Of a stretch of DNA of 64,000 bases, positions 1-10,709 are shown in pieces (position 1 is the first letter of the stretch; each line of letters opens with the position of its first letter). The stretch is from Ulota crispa (Eukaryota > Streptophyta > Bryopsida > Orthotrichales > Orthotrichaceae). The position numbers and the translations under genes were made by a program. The stretch is taken from NCBI GenBank assembly GCA_963920765.1, contig OY987252.1, positions 808,501 through 872,500 of the forward strand, written 5' to 3'. Below the pieces are notes generated by a model, which worked only from the letters and a program-made list of their open reading frames with translations, made no database searches and had not been told where the DNA came from.

Positions 1-520
1 GTTGCAAAATATGTCTCGGATATCCAACAACATGCGGCACATGTAGGTTGGAATGAGAGAGCTCTACTGGCTCAATTTTGCATGGGTTTGAAGGAGGATG
101 TCAAGGACATCATTGCCACAACTAAATGCATACCTGAACAACCAATTGGGTACATTGCGCTTGCCACGCGCATTGATGAGCGACTTTCGAATTAGCAACA
201 AGAACGCAGGGCTGTCTCGTCACATAAGCATGCGCGGCCCAAATAGAAAACTTTATTGGATTCTAGCACCAATTTCAAGCAGCTTAGGGCTAGCTCCTAT
301 GGACCTTGATGTAATGCAAATGGAACCCGCAATGGCAAAGAAAGAGGCAGAGAGGATGTAATACTAGAAGGAGGGACGTTGCTAGGGATGTGGGAAGAGC
401 AAGCCTGTACATGCAAAAAGCCCGACTAATCCATCTAAGCCATTCTTATTCTCAATTGCAGAGCTGGTAGAAATTCTAGTAGAGTTGGCTAAGTTGGGAA
501 AAGAGAAAGCCCAAGACTAA
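1..520 (+). pseudogene. gag remnant of the gypsy element
   Basis: The first frame reads a Retrotrans_gag-like stretch with 'ALLAQFCMGLKEDVKDIIA', followed by an acidic-basic segment ending 'APMDLDVMQMEPAMAKKEAE'. This resembles the part of plant chromovirus gag just before the CCHC zinc knuckle. Frames change near 200 and 360, and the knuckle itself is not recognisable (only scattered Cys codons around 370-400). Gag would package the element RNA in virus-like particles. The protein start lies outside the window. Confidence 0.7.
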
Positions 521-524
521 GTGC

Positions 525-1008
525 TTGCACATGATACTCAAGTGTTTCCCAAACGATTGCGACAACCTTTCCAAAAAGAGAGTTGCTAGACTTGTCTCGG
601 GAGGCGCAAGTGAAGTCAATGGAGGCAAAGCAAGGGAGCAATACAAGCATTTTAGGTATGATTATTTCATTAATGGCATCATTGTCAATAGAAACTGCAA
701 GCAAAAATACTAGTTGCATATGTTTGCAAGTAACTGCTGACCCAGAGAGGCATCTCATCATACCCACATCTATCAACAATTATATCTCTGAATCCCTTAT
801 TGACTTGTGTGCTACGGGTGTTTTTATGCATCTAGATTTTACCAAACGGCATAGTTTCACTTGTCAAAAAAAACCTTATCCTAGAGAGGTTAGAGTCATT
901 GATGAATGGCAAATCAATTCAAGACTCATCACGTACGAGGTTGAAACAAATTTGGTGATTAGAAACCATTATGAAATAATCACATTTGACTTCACAAACA
1001 CGAGATGA
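525..1008 (+). pseudogene. Aspartic protease remnant of the gypsy element
   Basis: The segment reads 'YISESLIDLCATGVFMHLDF' near 781-840, which aligns by eye with the retroviral-type active-site region that normally reads D-S-G-A-[TS]. Here the position reads D-L-C-A-T: the aspartate survives but Ser and Gly are replaced, so activity is unlikely. The usual role is cleavage of the Gag-Pol polyprotein. It sits between gag and RT as expected for Ty3/gypsy. Confidence 0.65.
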
Positions 1009-1471
1009 TACTCTACGGTTCTTGGGATCTCTTAGCTAGCGAAATACAACCCAATTATAAGTTGGTCAAAACGGACAATTGAGTTTAACTTTGTTGACTG
1101 CTCTTGTAGGTGTCTTAGGTCCCCTACACAAGTATTGGGTGTTACATTGAAGGAAAAGGAAATAGACAACTTGTTCCAAAAAGTGAGATTTAAATTCTCT
1201 AAGAAACCAAGCATGTTGTACCTCAAAAGAGCTCTGTAACAAGGAGTGGGTCGGATCTAAGACCATGGGGATCAACATGGCGGTTGACCTATCAAGGTCA
1301 GTTAAAAAAGACCAGGGAGCCAAGTGCTCAATCATTCTAGCGGTGCCGGTGGTTAAGCAAGGTCTAGGAAGGAATCTCAAGAAACTAGAGGGAGGGGAAG
1401 AATTGAACAAGACACCCTTGATTGACCAAGCAATAAGGCAATATGGCAGAACATGACCAATTCCATCCATT

Positions 1472-2480
1472 ATGTTTGTATCTGCAATAATGTTCTACTT
1501 GTCACAAGAGGGAGCAGAATTGTTCTTGGTGCAAATTTTAGAGAGCGACAAAATTGAAAAAGAAGAACTCTTGCTAACGAAGCAGATCCCAATAGACTGT
1601 CATGATTGCTTAGGTGCTTTCAGTGAGGATGCGTCAAATATCTTTCCTGAACATGGCCTATCCAATTTCAAAATTGATTTCAAAGTTGGAGAAGAACCTC
1701 GAAACAAATCCCTCCGACCTATGTCGCCTGCAGAGCTGGAGGCGGTTTGCAAGTATCTTGAGTCAAATCTAAGAAAAGTTTGGATTTGTCGCTCAAAAGC
1801 TCTAGCATCAACGCCATTTGTCTTTGCTCAATAAATGGATGGATCCTTGCGCATTTGCATCAATTACCACAATTTGAACAAGGTTATGGTTAGAAATTAT
1901 TACCTGCTCCCACTATTTCCTGAGCTCACCAATCAACTATTTGGTCCTCAGTATTTCTCAAAAATTGACGTAAAAAAAGCGTATAATTGGATTAGAGTAG
2001 CAAAAGGCCATGAATGGAAAATAACATTTAAAATGCGGTATGGCCTATCAGGTATTTAGTTATGCCTTTTGGCGTCACTAATGCCCGCCCCAATTCCAAG
2101 CGCACATGCAGGGAATTTTTGGAGACCTTCTTGACATTCAATTGGTTACCTATCTATATGATATCCTCATCTTCTCAAAGTATGGATATCTCCAAGCACA
2201 TACGTGTTGTGCGAGAAGTGTTAGGATGCCTTGAAAAATACCGCCTCTACACCAAAGCATCAAAATGCAGTTTCCACTAGTAGTCGGTTGAGTTTTTGGG
2301 CATGATAGTTTCATCTTTGGGAATCCACATGTGTGGGGATAAACATGAAATGATTTGATCATGGCCAACACCAAGAACAATCAAAGAGGTACAAGCGCTC
2401 CTAGGATTTGCCAATTTCTACCGGCGCTTTATTGTCGACTTTTCCAAGATTGCCATACCGCTTACTACCCTAACAAAAAA
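1472..2480 (+). pseudogene. Reverse transcriptase remnant of the gypsy element
   Basis: Recognisable RT blocks in order: the pre-RT segment with 'SPAELEAVCKYLESNLRK', 'DGSLRICINYHNLNK', 'FSKIDVKKAYNWIRV' (block A aspartate retained), 'MPFGVTNA', the catalytic box near 2148-2162, and 'VEFLGMIVS' near 2287. The catalytic box reads Y-L-Y-D where Ty3/gypsy enzymes have Y-[LV]-D-D, so the first catalytic aspartate is now tyrosine. A stop at 1832-1834 and frame changes near 2060 and 2100-2140 also break the gene. Confidence 0.85.
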
Positions 2481-3000
2481 AGGTTTGAAGTTTCTCTAGA
2501 CTGACAAAGCTAAGTTTGCTTTTCAACGCCTCATGAAGGAATTTCTACATGCCTTGGTAATCCTACACCCAAATTTTGAAAAGCCCTTTACAATCAAAAT
2601 GGATGCATTGGACATAGCTACAAGAGGCATTCTTTTTCAAAGGGGCAAGGATGGATACTTACATCCTTGCGCATTTTGAAGTTCAAAAATGTTGCCGGCT
2701 AAACAAAACTATGACGTCTACAACAAAGAGTTATTAGGAATCAAGCATGCGTTTGAAGACTGGCGGGTGTATCTTGAAGGATCTCCACACCCTGTTTGTG
2801 CCATTACAGACCATAAAAACTTGGAGTATTTTACTACCACTAAGGTTCTCAATTGACGATAAGCTTGCATGGCTGGATTCTTTTCAAGGTTTAATTTCAA
2901 CATTGAACATAGATTTGGTTTGTTACACGGATGAGCGGATGTTCTGTCTTGTAGAAGGGAGCTTGTGGATGAGTTTAAAGGAGGGCCCCATCCATTATTA
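2481..3000 (+). pseudogene. RNase H remnant of the gypsy element
   Basis: After the RT thumb/connection ('[20 protein letters not shown]' near 2398-2455) the frame reads an RNase H-like domain: 'IKMDALDIATRGILFQ', '[19 protein letters not shown]' and 'DHKNLEYF'. These correspond to the standard plant gypsy RNase H blocks that degrade the RNA strand during cDNA synthesis. In-frame stops occur near 2500 (at the conserved Trp of the 'F-x-W-T' motif), 2678 and 2854. The first active-site aspartate (K-M-D-A) is retained. Confidence 0.8.
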
Positions 3001-3629
3001 AAACTTGCGGCCCTAGATTCATTCACCCCGGTCTGATCCAACCAGAGAATACGCCAAGCAATGTGTACTGCCACACAAAACAATCAAACGTTGGAAGATG
3101 TCCGAGCTTTTTGGGTGGATGCATGGTCAGCTAGACCAAAATGCATGTTCCATTCAATTTTCAAGAAAATGTTTTGATTGCATGGCCTATATTTATAGAA
3201 GAAAGAGCCTAGAAACATCCTAATTTAGTGAATGTATTCTATACTTGTTCATAAAACAAAAATATGTAATCAATGTTTGTTAAAATTAAAAATATAAGAA
3301 ATTAGGCACTTTTCAATGCATATATTTGGACTGTCCCATTCACAGCATTCTATGAGAATGATAGACATAATGTATCACATTTGCTATAATGCTTACATAG
3401 GGACAACTTATGTGATTTAGCATCTTTTAAGTATTTCAAAAACGTGCTATAATTTTAGAGAAGTGATATACAATAAAAGCTATGGACTTTTTAGTGCCCA
3501 AATTAAGGTTGAATGTTTAGGTGCCAATATCTTAATGATTTTAACATTTTTTTAGTTTTTTTCTTTTCTTTTGCAAAAGCCTTCCTAATGGCTACATGGG
3601 CTTGGTCTTTTTCTTAATAATGCACATAT

Positions 3630-4684
3630 TTGTATAAAGGAAAACAAACACTCTATGATCCATACTTGCAGAAATCTCAAAATTATGGACTTTCTATGAG
3701 GTTTTATCTGCCAATTTTGGTCCACTTGACCATGCAAATGCGTTTCTTGGTATCTAGTGCTGAACAAGCACTTGTAGCAATAAGGGAACAATCTAAAGAC
3801 TATTCATGGGACAACAATATGATATGTTTCCAAGGAGTCATCTATGTCCCAGATAACGAGGAATTAAAGCAGTAGATACTCTGTTTTTGACATGACTCTC
3901 CTAGTGTAGAACATCTTGGTCGTGCCAAGATGATTTGGTCTTGCATGAGTTTTTCTAGCCTATACTTTGTTGATATGAGCATTGCTACATCAATGGTTGT
4001 GACATGTGCCAAAGAGCAAAGCCAACACGGCATGCACAACACAGACTCCTCCAACCAATTTTGGCAGCTGAAGCATCGTGGAAAAAAGTGAAAAATGACT
4101 TCATTGTCCACCTACCTCCCAGCAACGGGTTTGATGCAATTATGGTAGTGGTAGACAAGAACATGAAATTGGCACATTTTGTCCCCACCACGGACACAGT
4201 CACATCTGAAGGAGCTGCCAAGCTCTACCTACACCATGTATGGAAATTGCATGGCATCCCCCAGGAGATGACATTAGAACGTGGATATGTGTTTATATCA
4301 AATTTCATGCGTCGCTTGTTTAAGCTCATTGGCGTTCGGCTTGCATTGACCACAGCATTCCACCTTCAAGCGGACGTACGGATGGAGCGAGTAAATCAAA
4401 TCTTGGAGCAATACATTCAAATGTTCACCACACGGAGACAAGATGATTGGGTGGTTCTCCTTCCAAGGGCCAAATTTGCTTACAACAATGCGGTATATTT
4501 GGCCACTAGTTTTTTCCCATTTGAGGCAACATACAGCTACCATCCAGCCATGTCATTTGGCACGGCATCCATGTCGACTGTCCTAGCAATAGGAGAACGC
4601 ATTTGCTTGTTACAAGCCATGCACAAGGAGGTCAAGACAATGATAAAGATTGCAGGGGACCATGCTAAACAATACTATAATTGA
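3630..4684 (+). pseudogene. Integrase remnant of the gypsy element
   Basis: The N-terminal zinc-binding region is visible as 'HDSPSVEHLGRAK' (3889-3930) and 'CDMCQRAKPTRHA' (from 3998). It is followed by a 226-codon open stretch covering the catalytic core. The first catalytic Asp is kept ('KNDFIVHLP'), the second lies in 'EMTLERGYVF' where the family has S-D-R-G (Asp changed to Glu), and the Glu is kept in 'MERVNQ'. The core is otherwise well conserved ('DDWVVLLPRAKFAYNNAV'). The function would be insertion of cDNA into the host chromosome. The altered second acidic residue and upstream stops suggest inactivity. Confidence 0.85.
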
Positions 4685-4689
4685 CATGT

Positions 4690-5152
4690 GGGAGAGTAGC
4701 TAGTTTCAACGTGGGAGACAAAGTTCTATTAAGATGGAATAACATTACTACAAACGCGTCATCCCTAAAATTTGATCACAAGTTCCTTGGTCCATTTCCA
4801 ATCTTGGCCAAGCTTTCAGATGTCACGTATTGTCTTAGCCTTCCCTCTTTACTTTGAATCCACAACGTTTTCTATGTCTCCCTTCTTAAGTTGTAGGGTG
4901 TTGGTAGCATTCTTGGCCGCAAGTAGGTATCGCCACCTCTAGTGACTACACCAAAAGGAGATACAAAATACATCATCCAAGAAATCAAGGAAGTTTGGCT
5001 CTAAAAGATGTTGGCAATATTTGATATCATGGGACGATTATGGACCCAAAGAAGATTTGTGGGAGTTGCTGGTCAACGTCACAAATGCACAAGACATGAT
5101 TGAAGAGTTCCACTCCAGGCACCCCAACGCGTCGCGCCCTCCCAACTTTTGA
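4690..5152 (+). pseudogene. Integrase C-terminus and chromodomain-like tail
   Basis: Downstream of the integrase core the frames read 'LKFDHKFLGPFPIL', then 'HNVFYVSLLKL', then a chromodomain-like end starting 'WDDYGPKEDLWELLVN' at 5030 and finishing 'FHSRHPNASRPPNF' with a stop at 5150-5152. The order FHVS-LL, then W-x-x-Y, then E-x-x-W-E, matches the chromodomain at the integrase C-terminus of chromoviruses, which targets insertion to particular chromatin. Stops at about 4852-4856, 4892 and 5003 break it. This is the basis for calling the element a chromovirus. Confidence 0.7.
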
Positions 5153-5244
5153 CTATGACAACTTGTCAACTGAAGCTACTAAAACACTAGCAGGTACACA
5201 TGAATTTTGAGCTGCAAAGTTTTTAGAACATATAGGGAGGGTAG

Positions 5245-5600
5245 TGTTACGACTTTGTCAAAAAAAGCTAGAAACTTAACTTGAACAGAACACAAAGGGA
5301 TGTGAAACAATCATGTTCTTCCTTGGTGGATGTAATTCTAGGGTATGTAAGTTGGCTTGGAAAAAGATTTGCCGCATGCAACCTTTCGTAACACAAACAT
5401 TGGTTCGTCACGTATTGTGTTGACTTTGTCAACTTATTCCTTGTTGATTTGTTGCTTGTCTTGCCTTGTTGCCTCTGAATCAACGGAATCAATTTGCAAT
5501 GTAGCTTTACATGATATAGTTGCTGTACCAAATTGAGAGAGCATCGACAATCAACGTTGGTAGCAAAAGTAGATTCATTATAAATTGATGTAAACAAAAA
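5245..5600 (+). repeat. Candidate 3' LTR (5' boundary only)
   Basis: The purine-rich run 5234-5244 ends directly before TGTTACGACTTTG, the expected polypurine tract/LTR junction, about 90 bp after the pol stop. I could not find the 3' end of the LTR, and the 5' LTR needed for comparison is outside the window, so the end coordinate is a guess. Confidence 0.4.
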
Positions 5601-6780
5601 AGATTTTTTTTTTGTACAATATGATTGCCATATTATTATCGAATATAGACTGGATAAAAATTTGAATACATGAGTAGCAGAGATCCCAAAATTGGTTTTG
5701 GGCTTTTAGTCAAATGGCTACAATCATGAGAAGAAAGGAGCAAATATTGCTATATAGAAAAAAAATGGTGAGAGCATAACTACTAACTTAGGGAAAAATT
5801 TGTAGAATATCAGATTATTATTTTTTTGAGTAGAATATGACTTGCAAACTTGAAGAAAATTGTGGAGTTTAATAATGGCTACTTTTGGTTAATCAATCTG
5901 TTGCAATGGCTAACCAATCTTAGAAAATGTAAAATTTTGGTGATTGTAGTATAAAACTTCAAACGCTGTAAAACAAATATTGTCCTAAACAATATCACTA
6001 ATTTGGAAATTGAACCCATCTTACTTTAGTAAAATTTCTCATTTTGCATTATTATTGATTTGCACAATAACAAAAACAAGCCACAGTAGTATGAGTTAGA
6101 ATTGACATAAGTAATGAAAAATTGTAATAGCTCACGCCTCAAACTCCACACTTCAGCTTTCCCAGCAAGTTCAAATAAAATGTAGTAGAGGCCATTGAAG
6201 TTAAGGTTCAACTTTAGAATTGCAAAGCATGTTTACCCACTATTGCAATTCACTACACGAACGCGCATTCCACGCAATTGAACCTAAACTGTATATTAAC
6301 AAGCAATTGAGCAATGGACCGCATGATTTAGTGCACTACAACAAGTACGCAAGTGGCACTACGCCATTGCAAATTTGCAACAAAGATCAATGCTTCAATC
6401 GGTAAACCTCTAAAACAAATTAAATTCCATTAGTTCAACTAACCTCTCCACTAACCTCAATTTGTTATTTCTATGCAAGAGCAAATTAGAGGTTGCAATT
6501 TGGATGGTGAAAATGTTGCCACTACAGCTATAAGTGTATGCTCAAGATAGCTAATGAGCAACATTCCAAAAGCAGTTGGAGGAGATGGATGCTAGCTGCA
6601 AGCGAGAGGAAACAGCAAGCTGCGATTTGATATTTTCCAAATATGATTTCTTGCTCAAATCTGCATTTTTTTCAAATTTTTTCCTATACATGTTTAACGC
6701 ACAATTTATTTTTGTAGGAATCTGGCTAAATTTAGCCAGTTTTGGAAACGCTGGTACTGAGTAGGGATGAGCTGACGTTT
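5600..6780. other. Intergenic, no gene seen
   Basis: AT-rich DNA between the gypsy element and the ZRF1-like gene. Short open stretches (6220-6405, 6576-6764) have no recognisable motif and no codon-like conservation. Nothing else is supported. Confidence 0.6.
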
Positions 6781-6828
6781 ACGGTAACTAATTAACTTAC
6801 TGAAAGTAAAATAGCCAGGATAGGCGAA

Positions 6829-7074
6829 GACGTGGCCGCCCTCAGGTATGTGTAGACCTAAGGTTTTGAAAGGGTAAGTGTGTCGTTCCCCATCGCAGTT
6901 GTCTATAGCATGCGGATAAAATCCCCGCTCTGCAGCCGCGACCTGTGGGCTAGCGTGCTGAGCGATAACCGAGGTTTAGGTTTCAGTGAAAAATCTGAAG
7001 GATTTTGGATTGGGGTCTTCTATGTGGTTGAAGAATTTTCGGTATTTAAAAGCCACCTTAATCTATTAGGGTTT
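6829..7074 (+). promoter_or_regulatory. Promoter of the ZRF1-like gene (ACGTGG box, TATA box, telo-box)
   Basis: GACGTGGC at 6829-6836 is a G-box/ABRE-type core. TATTTAAA at 7043-7050 fits a TATA box, which would place transcription start near 7075-7080. TTAGGGTTT at 7066-7074 is the plant telo-box (AAACCCTAA on the other strand), common near the start of genes for translation and ribosome biogenesis. That suits a ribosome-associated chaperone. The elements are recognised by sequence and spacing only. Confidence 0.5.
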
Positions 7075-7254
7075 CACGGGTTTGGGCAATCCTCGTGGCT
7101 CCGGGTTTTGCGGTGGAGTAGAGGAATTGGTCTAAGGTTTTGGGGTAGTGAACTTGCAAGCGATATTTGTGTGCATATTGTGTTTTGAGATTCAACGGTA
7201 CGTGGCGTGGTGGTTTCCTAAGTGATCGAATTTTTTACTCCGCGTTTGCACTCG

Positions 7255-8516
7255 GTAAGGGTTTCCTTGATCTTGGTATATTGGTGTTTGGGTTTTTCTG
7301 TTGATTGTGTGGTTTAGTGTCGATTGTGCTGCTTTCACAGGCTGTAGTAGGATTGGTTGTAACTTTTGGACGTGTCTGCGTCTGTCAAGGTCTTCAGTGG
7401 TTTTTGGCCATATGATCGTCTTTAACCGATTACATTTTTGATGAATAGTCATTTCTTTCTGTACTTACGTGTAGACCGCGAGTGTTCGACGATAGTGTTG
7501 TCCTCAGTTTTTGGCTGATGTTCCTTAAAGAAATGTTACATTTTTGTTGTTCCTCACAGTTTGCGCGGGGCTGTCTAAGCTTTAGAGCTCCTAGAGATTT
7601 GAGGGCTTGAGTGGTATGAATCGCGAGCGATTTCATGAAATATTGTTAGAATCACTGGCAATACACCTTCTAGTCTAATCATGACTTACTGCGGGTTGCG
7701 AGCACGACTTCATATACGTTTAAAGAACACATAGAGTCTGCAAAGGCTGTTGTGGCCGTTTTATCGTCTCCTTGACACGAATATTATGCAGTGAATTGTT
7801 TCTTCTACGTAGGTCATGGCTCTATTGTGGTCTCTTCTTGTCATATCTTTTATTTTGCGTTCAGAGTGTCTTCCTTGTAGGATCCCTCATGGATTTATTT
7901 GTCATACACTTGATATAAACACTGATATACCTGCCACGTTTAATTCGGATGCAAGGTTATCTGTAGGTTGAAAGCTGCTGCTATTTATGCTTTTTCTATT
8001 AGTCCATTGACCGGTTATAATCTTTTCGTAGCTGTATTTTCATTGAGTAGTGCTGCATTTGAGCTTCACAATATTCTCTCTGCAATAGCTGTTCTTTCGG
8101 ATGTCGATCTTTACGAGTTGTTAGATATATTCTCAACCCAGCCTGTAGTGCTACTGGTCTTGTAGTCCCTTAAGCTGTCTGACTTTGGCCGGCGAATGGA
8201 TAAAATCTTTTTATGCGAGTGCCGTGGTGTTTTAGGATTTGGTCGTGCAGGCTGAACGTGCATTCTTTCTTTTAAAGAGCTGCTTTGTGCTGGATCTCAC
8301 AGAGGAGTGAGTTTTTTTAGGGTCGGCAAGTGTCAACTGTTTGTCAAATTTTAATTGTCTGTTTTAGTGCTTGCTCTATGTGCGAAAGCTTGAAATCATT
8401 ATTCTGCTTGCCCGGCATCTAAATATTGCTTTCTTGTTAGTTTTGTAATGGAATTGATTTTCTCGACAGCATAGTTTGTTTGAATGTTCCCCTGTCGCGT
8501 TGTGGTAAATTTGCAG
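7255..8516 (+). other. Probable 5'-UTR intron of the ZRF1-like gene
   Basis: A good donor CTCG|GTAAGG lies at 7255, and acceptors ending ..ttctcgacAG (8469) or ..aaatttgcAG (8516) lie just before the CDS. With the 7255/8516 pair the mature leader (about 7075-7254 plus 8517-8588) has no ATG before the start at 8589. That supports this arrangement. Other donors (6846 CAG|GTATGT, 6873 AGG|GTAAGTG) exist upstream of the TATA box and would imply an earlier start site. Only transcript data can decide. Confidence 0.5.
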
Positions 8517-8588
8517 CAATTACACGGAATATCGGTCGGTACAGTCAAGTTCGAACACATTCTCAGCGGAAGGGCACAGTCGGTTAAG

Positions 8589-10709
8589 ATGCCGGGCGTT
8601 CAGGACCGGCTTTATGTCACTTATTTTGCAGCCGATCTTCCAGAGAAACTACCTCAGTATGTTGCTTCAAATAACCAGTGCTACCCCCGCTTAGGTCGGG
8701 AACCTGCAGGCTTGTGCTTCCATGAGGCTGCTAAGCGTGCTTTGGGTGTGGACGAAATTTTAGAGGACGGCGATGAAGTAGTTATCGGCAAGAAGGAGAA
8801 GGGTGCAGAGTATCCTTCCGTAGATTTCTACCAATTTAAAGGGAAAAAAAAGTCAGGGGATGGACCGGAGACTCAGGATCATTATGCATTATTAGGTCTC
8901 AGCCATCTACGGTTTCTAGCCACCGACGATCAGATTAGGAAGAGCTACAGAGAGGCTGCTTTAAAACATCATCCTGACAAGCAGGCTTCTCTTCTTCTTA
9001 TTGAGGAGTCGGAGGAGAAGAAGGAGGTCAAGAAAGAGGAGATTGATCGGCACTTTAAAGCGATACAGTTAGCATATGAAGTCCTCATAGACCCGGTGAA
9101 GCGAAGAGGTTACGATTCGATTGATGAATTTGACGATGAAATTCCCAGTGACTGTGGCCCTGGGGAGTTTTTTATAATCTTTGGACCAGTTTTTGCTCGA
9201 AATGGTCGCTGGTCGATTATTCAGCCGGTTCCCCCGCTTGGTGATAACGACACTAATATGGATTCTGTTGATAATTTCTATGATTTCTGGTGGGCCTTCA
9301 AGAGTTGGAGAGAATTTCCTCATGCTGATGATTTCGACCTAGAACAATCTGAAAGTCGCGAGCACAAGCGGTGGATGGAGAGGCAGAATGCTAAGCTTCG
9401 AGAGAAGGCCAAGAAAGAGGAAAATGCTCGCATAAGGTTGATGACCGAGAATGCCTACAAGAAAGACCCCAGAATTGCACGCAGAAGGGAAGAGGAAAAA
9501 TCTGAGAAATTGCGGAAGAAACAGGCCAAGATCCAAGCACGAAAGGATAAGGAAGATGAGGCTGCACGAGCTTTGGAGGCAGAAAGGTTACGGAAGGAGG
9601 AGGAAGACAGGAGAACTGCTGAGGAGGCTTCGGCTCAGAAAAAACAGAAAGAAAAAGATAAGAAGTTGTTGAGAAAGGAGAAGGCCAGGTTACGAGCAGT
9701 GGCAGCTGGTGTGGTCGCTAAGAACAGCGGGGTTTCTTATGATGATGTGGAGAACTTTTGCTCTTCCTTAGAGATAGCCCTCTTGCGAGGCTTGTGTGAG
9801 AAGTTGGAGGGGATCGTCGAAGTTGACGAACAAGCTGAGTATTTCAAAAATGTTATCAGTGGGGCTGAAGTAATCGTTTCTTCTGATTTAGCAGCTGCTT
9901 CGACTCCTAGTCGAGCGAATTCCGGCGCATCCATCTCTAATCATTACTCCACCCCGAACAGGGCAGAGGTAGGAACCCAGGCTGACAACAAGAAGGTTTC
10001 CGAGGTAAATGGAGAGAAGGGCGAGAAGACCACCCTCGTCGAAAAGAAGGAAAGACCTTGGTCTGTGCAGGAGGTGGATCTCTTGAGGAAAGCTGTGGCT
10101 AAGTATCCTAAGGGAACCTCTCAGCGTTGGGAAGTTGTATCCAATTACCTGGGAACGCATCGAACTGTAGAAGAAATTCTAAGAGGCGTCAAGACTGTGC
10201 TTTTACAGAAGCCGGATTCTTCAAAAGCATTTGATTGTTTCTTGCAGAAGAGAAAGACTGGAAGTACCGTGATAGCTTCGCCTCTGTCAACCAGAGAGGA
10301 TGTAGCTGGTGACATTCGGAGTGGGGAGACAGCCAGTTCAAAGGTGATTATTAACACCACAGTAGGTGGTGGGAAGTGCCAGGGAGTTGTTTCGAAGGCG
10401 AGAAGGGCGACTTGTGAGCCCGCGAGTGCTAACAAGGTTGAAAACAGAATAGAATCTAGTGAGGATGTGCAGAAGCTTCCTCAAAGCATCGGAGCAGTGG
10501 CAAATGTTGGTACTGTTGACGGTGATGGTGAAGGATGGTCTGAGGCTCAGGAAGTGGCACTTGTGAAGGCAATCAAGGCTTTTCCAAAGGATACTGCTAA
10601 TAGGTGGGACAGAATTGCCACAGCTGTCCCTGGCAAGACCAAAGCCCAATGTTTCAAGAAGTTTGCTGCTTTGAGAGAGAATTTTAGGAGCACCAAGAAG
10701 GCTGAATGA
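8589..10709 (+). CDS. ZRF1: ZUOTIN/MPP11/ZRF1-type DnaJ protein with two SANT repeats
   Basis: Known role of the family: J-protein of the ribosome-associated complex that stimulates Hsp70 at the nascent-chain exit; in plants also a chromatin factor that reads ubiquitinated H2A (GlsA/ZRF1). The 706-residue product has an N-terminal Zuotin region, a J domain from about residue 97 ('DHYALLGLSHLRF') with the essential HPD at 128-130, and the hallmark 'YDSIDEFDDEIP'. The ZUO segment 'PHADDFDLEQSESREHKRWM' ends near residue 262. A long charged helix spans about 260-385, and two SANT/Myb-like repeats lie at about 489-541 ('RPWSVQEVDLLRKAV') and 649-700 ('GWSEAQEVALVKAI'). I start it at 8589: the protein is family-like from 'MPGVQDRLYVTYF' onward, AAG precedes the ATG (A at -3), and the in-frame ATG at 8484 would add 35 unfamiliar residues that overlap the likely splice acceptor. 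No intron interrupts the CDS. It is the only intact gene in the window. Confidence 0.93.
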   Translation: MPGVQDRLYVTYFAADLPEKLPQYVASNNQCYPRLGREPAGLCFHEAAKRALGVDEILEDGDEVVIGKKEKGAEYPSVDFYQFKGKKKSGDGPETQDHYALLGLSHLRFLATDDQIRKSYREAALKHHPDKQASLLLIEESEEKKEVKKEEIDRHFKAIQLAYEVLIDPVKRRGYDSIDEFDDEIPSDCGPGEFFIIFGPVFARNGRWSIIQPVPPLGDNDTNMDSVDNFYDFWWAFKSWREFPHADDFDLEQSESREHKRWMERQNAKLREKAKKEENARIRLMTENAYKKDPRIARRREEEKSEKLRKKQAKIQARKDKEDEAARALEAERLRKEEEDRRTAEEASAQKKQKEKDKKLLRKEKARLRAVAAGVVAKNSGVSYDDVENFCSSLEIALLRGLCEKLEGIVEVDEQAEYFKNVISGAEVIVSSDLAAASTPSRANSGASISNHYSTPNRAEVGTQADNKKVSEVNGEKGEKTTLVEKKERPWSVQEVDLLRKAVAKYPKGTSQRWEVVSNYLGTHRTVEEILRGVKTVLLQKPDSSKAFDCFLQKRKTGSTVIASPLSTREDVAGDIRSGETASSKVIINTTVGGGKCQGVVSKARRATCEPASANKVENRIESSEDVQKLPQSIGAVANVGTVDGDGEGWSEAQEVALVKAIKAFPKDTANRWDRIATAVPGKTKAQCFKKFAALRENFRSTKKAE

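Larger units (their letters stand above)
1..5152 (+). mobile_element. Degraded Ty3/gypsy chromovirus (LTR retrotransposon), 5' end outside the window
   Basis: Conceptual translation in shifting + frames gives gag, aspartic protease, reverse transcriptase, RNase H, integrase and a C-terminal chromodomain-like tail, in the order typical of Ty3/gypsy chromoviruses. Stop codons and frameshifts occur in every domain and several catalytic residues are lost (listed under the separate domains), so the copy is dead. A purine-rich tract at 5234-5244 followed by TGTTAC at 5245 looks like the polypurine tract and the 3' LTR start. The 5' LTR and primer-binding site would lie before the window. Roughly 3000-3600 has no recognisable retroviral coding and may be an insertion or fast-decayed spacer. 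Confidence 0.9.

Noticed and set aside
8484-8588. In-frame ATG 35 codons upstream of the ZRF1-like start
   Set aside because: The added residues do not resemble the family, and the region overlaps the likely 5'-UTR splice acceptor; kept only as a possible alternative N-terminus.
9069-10649. Several 65-103-codon frames opposite or overlapping the ZRF1-like CDS
   Set aside because: Shadows of the real gene in other frames.
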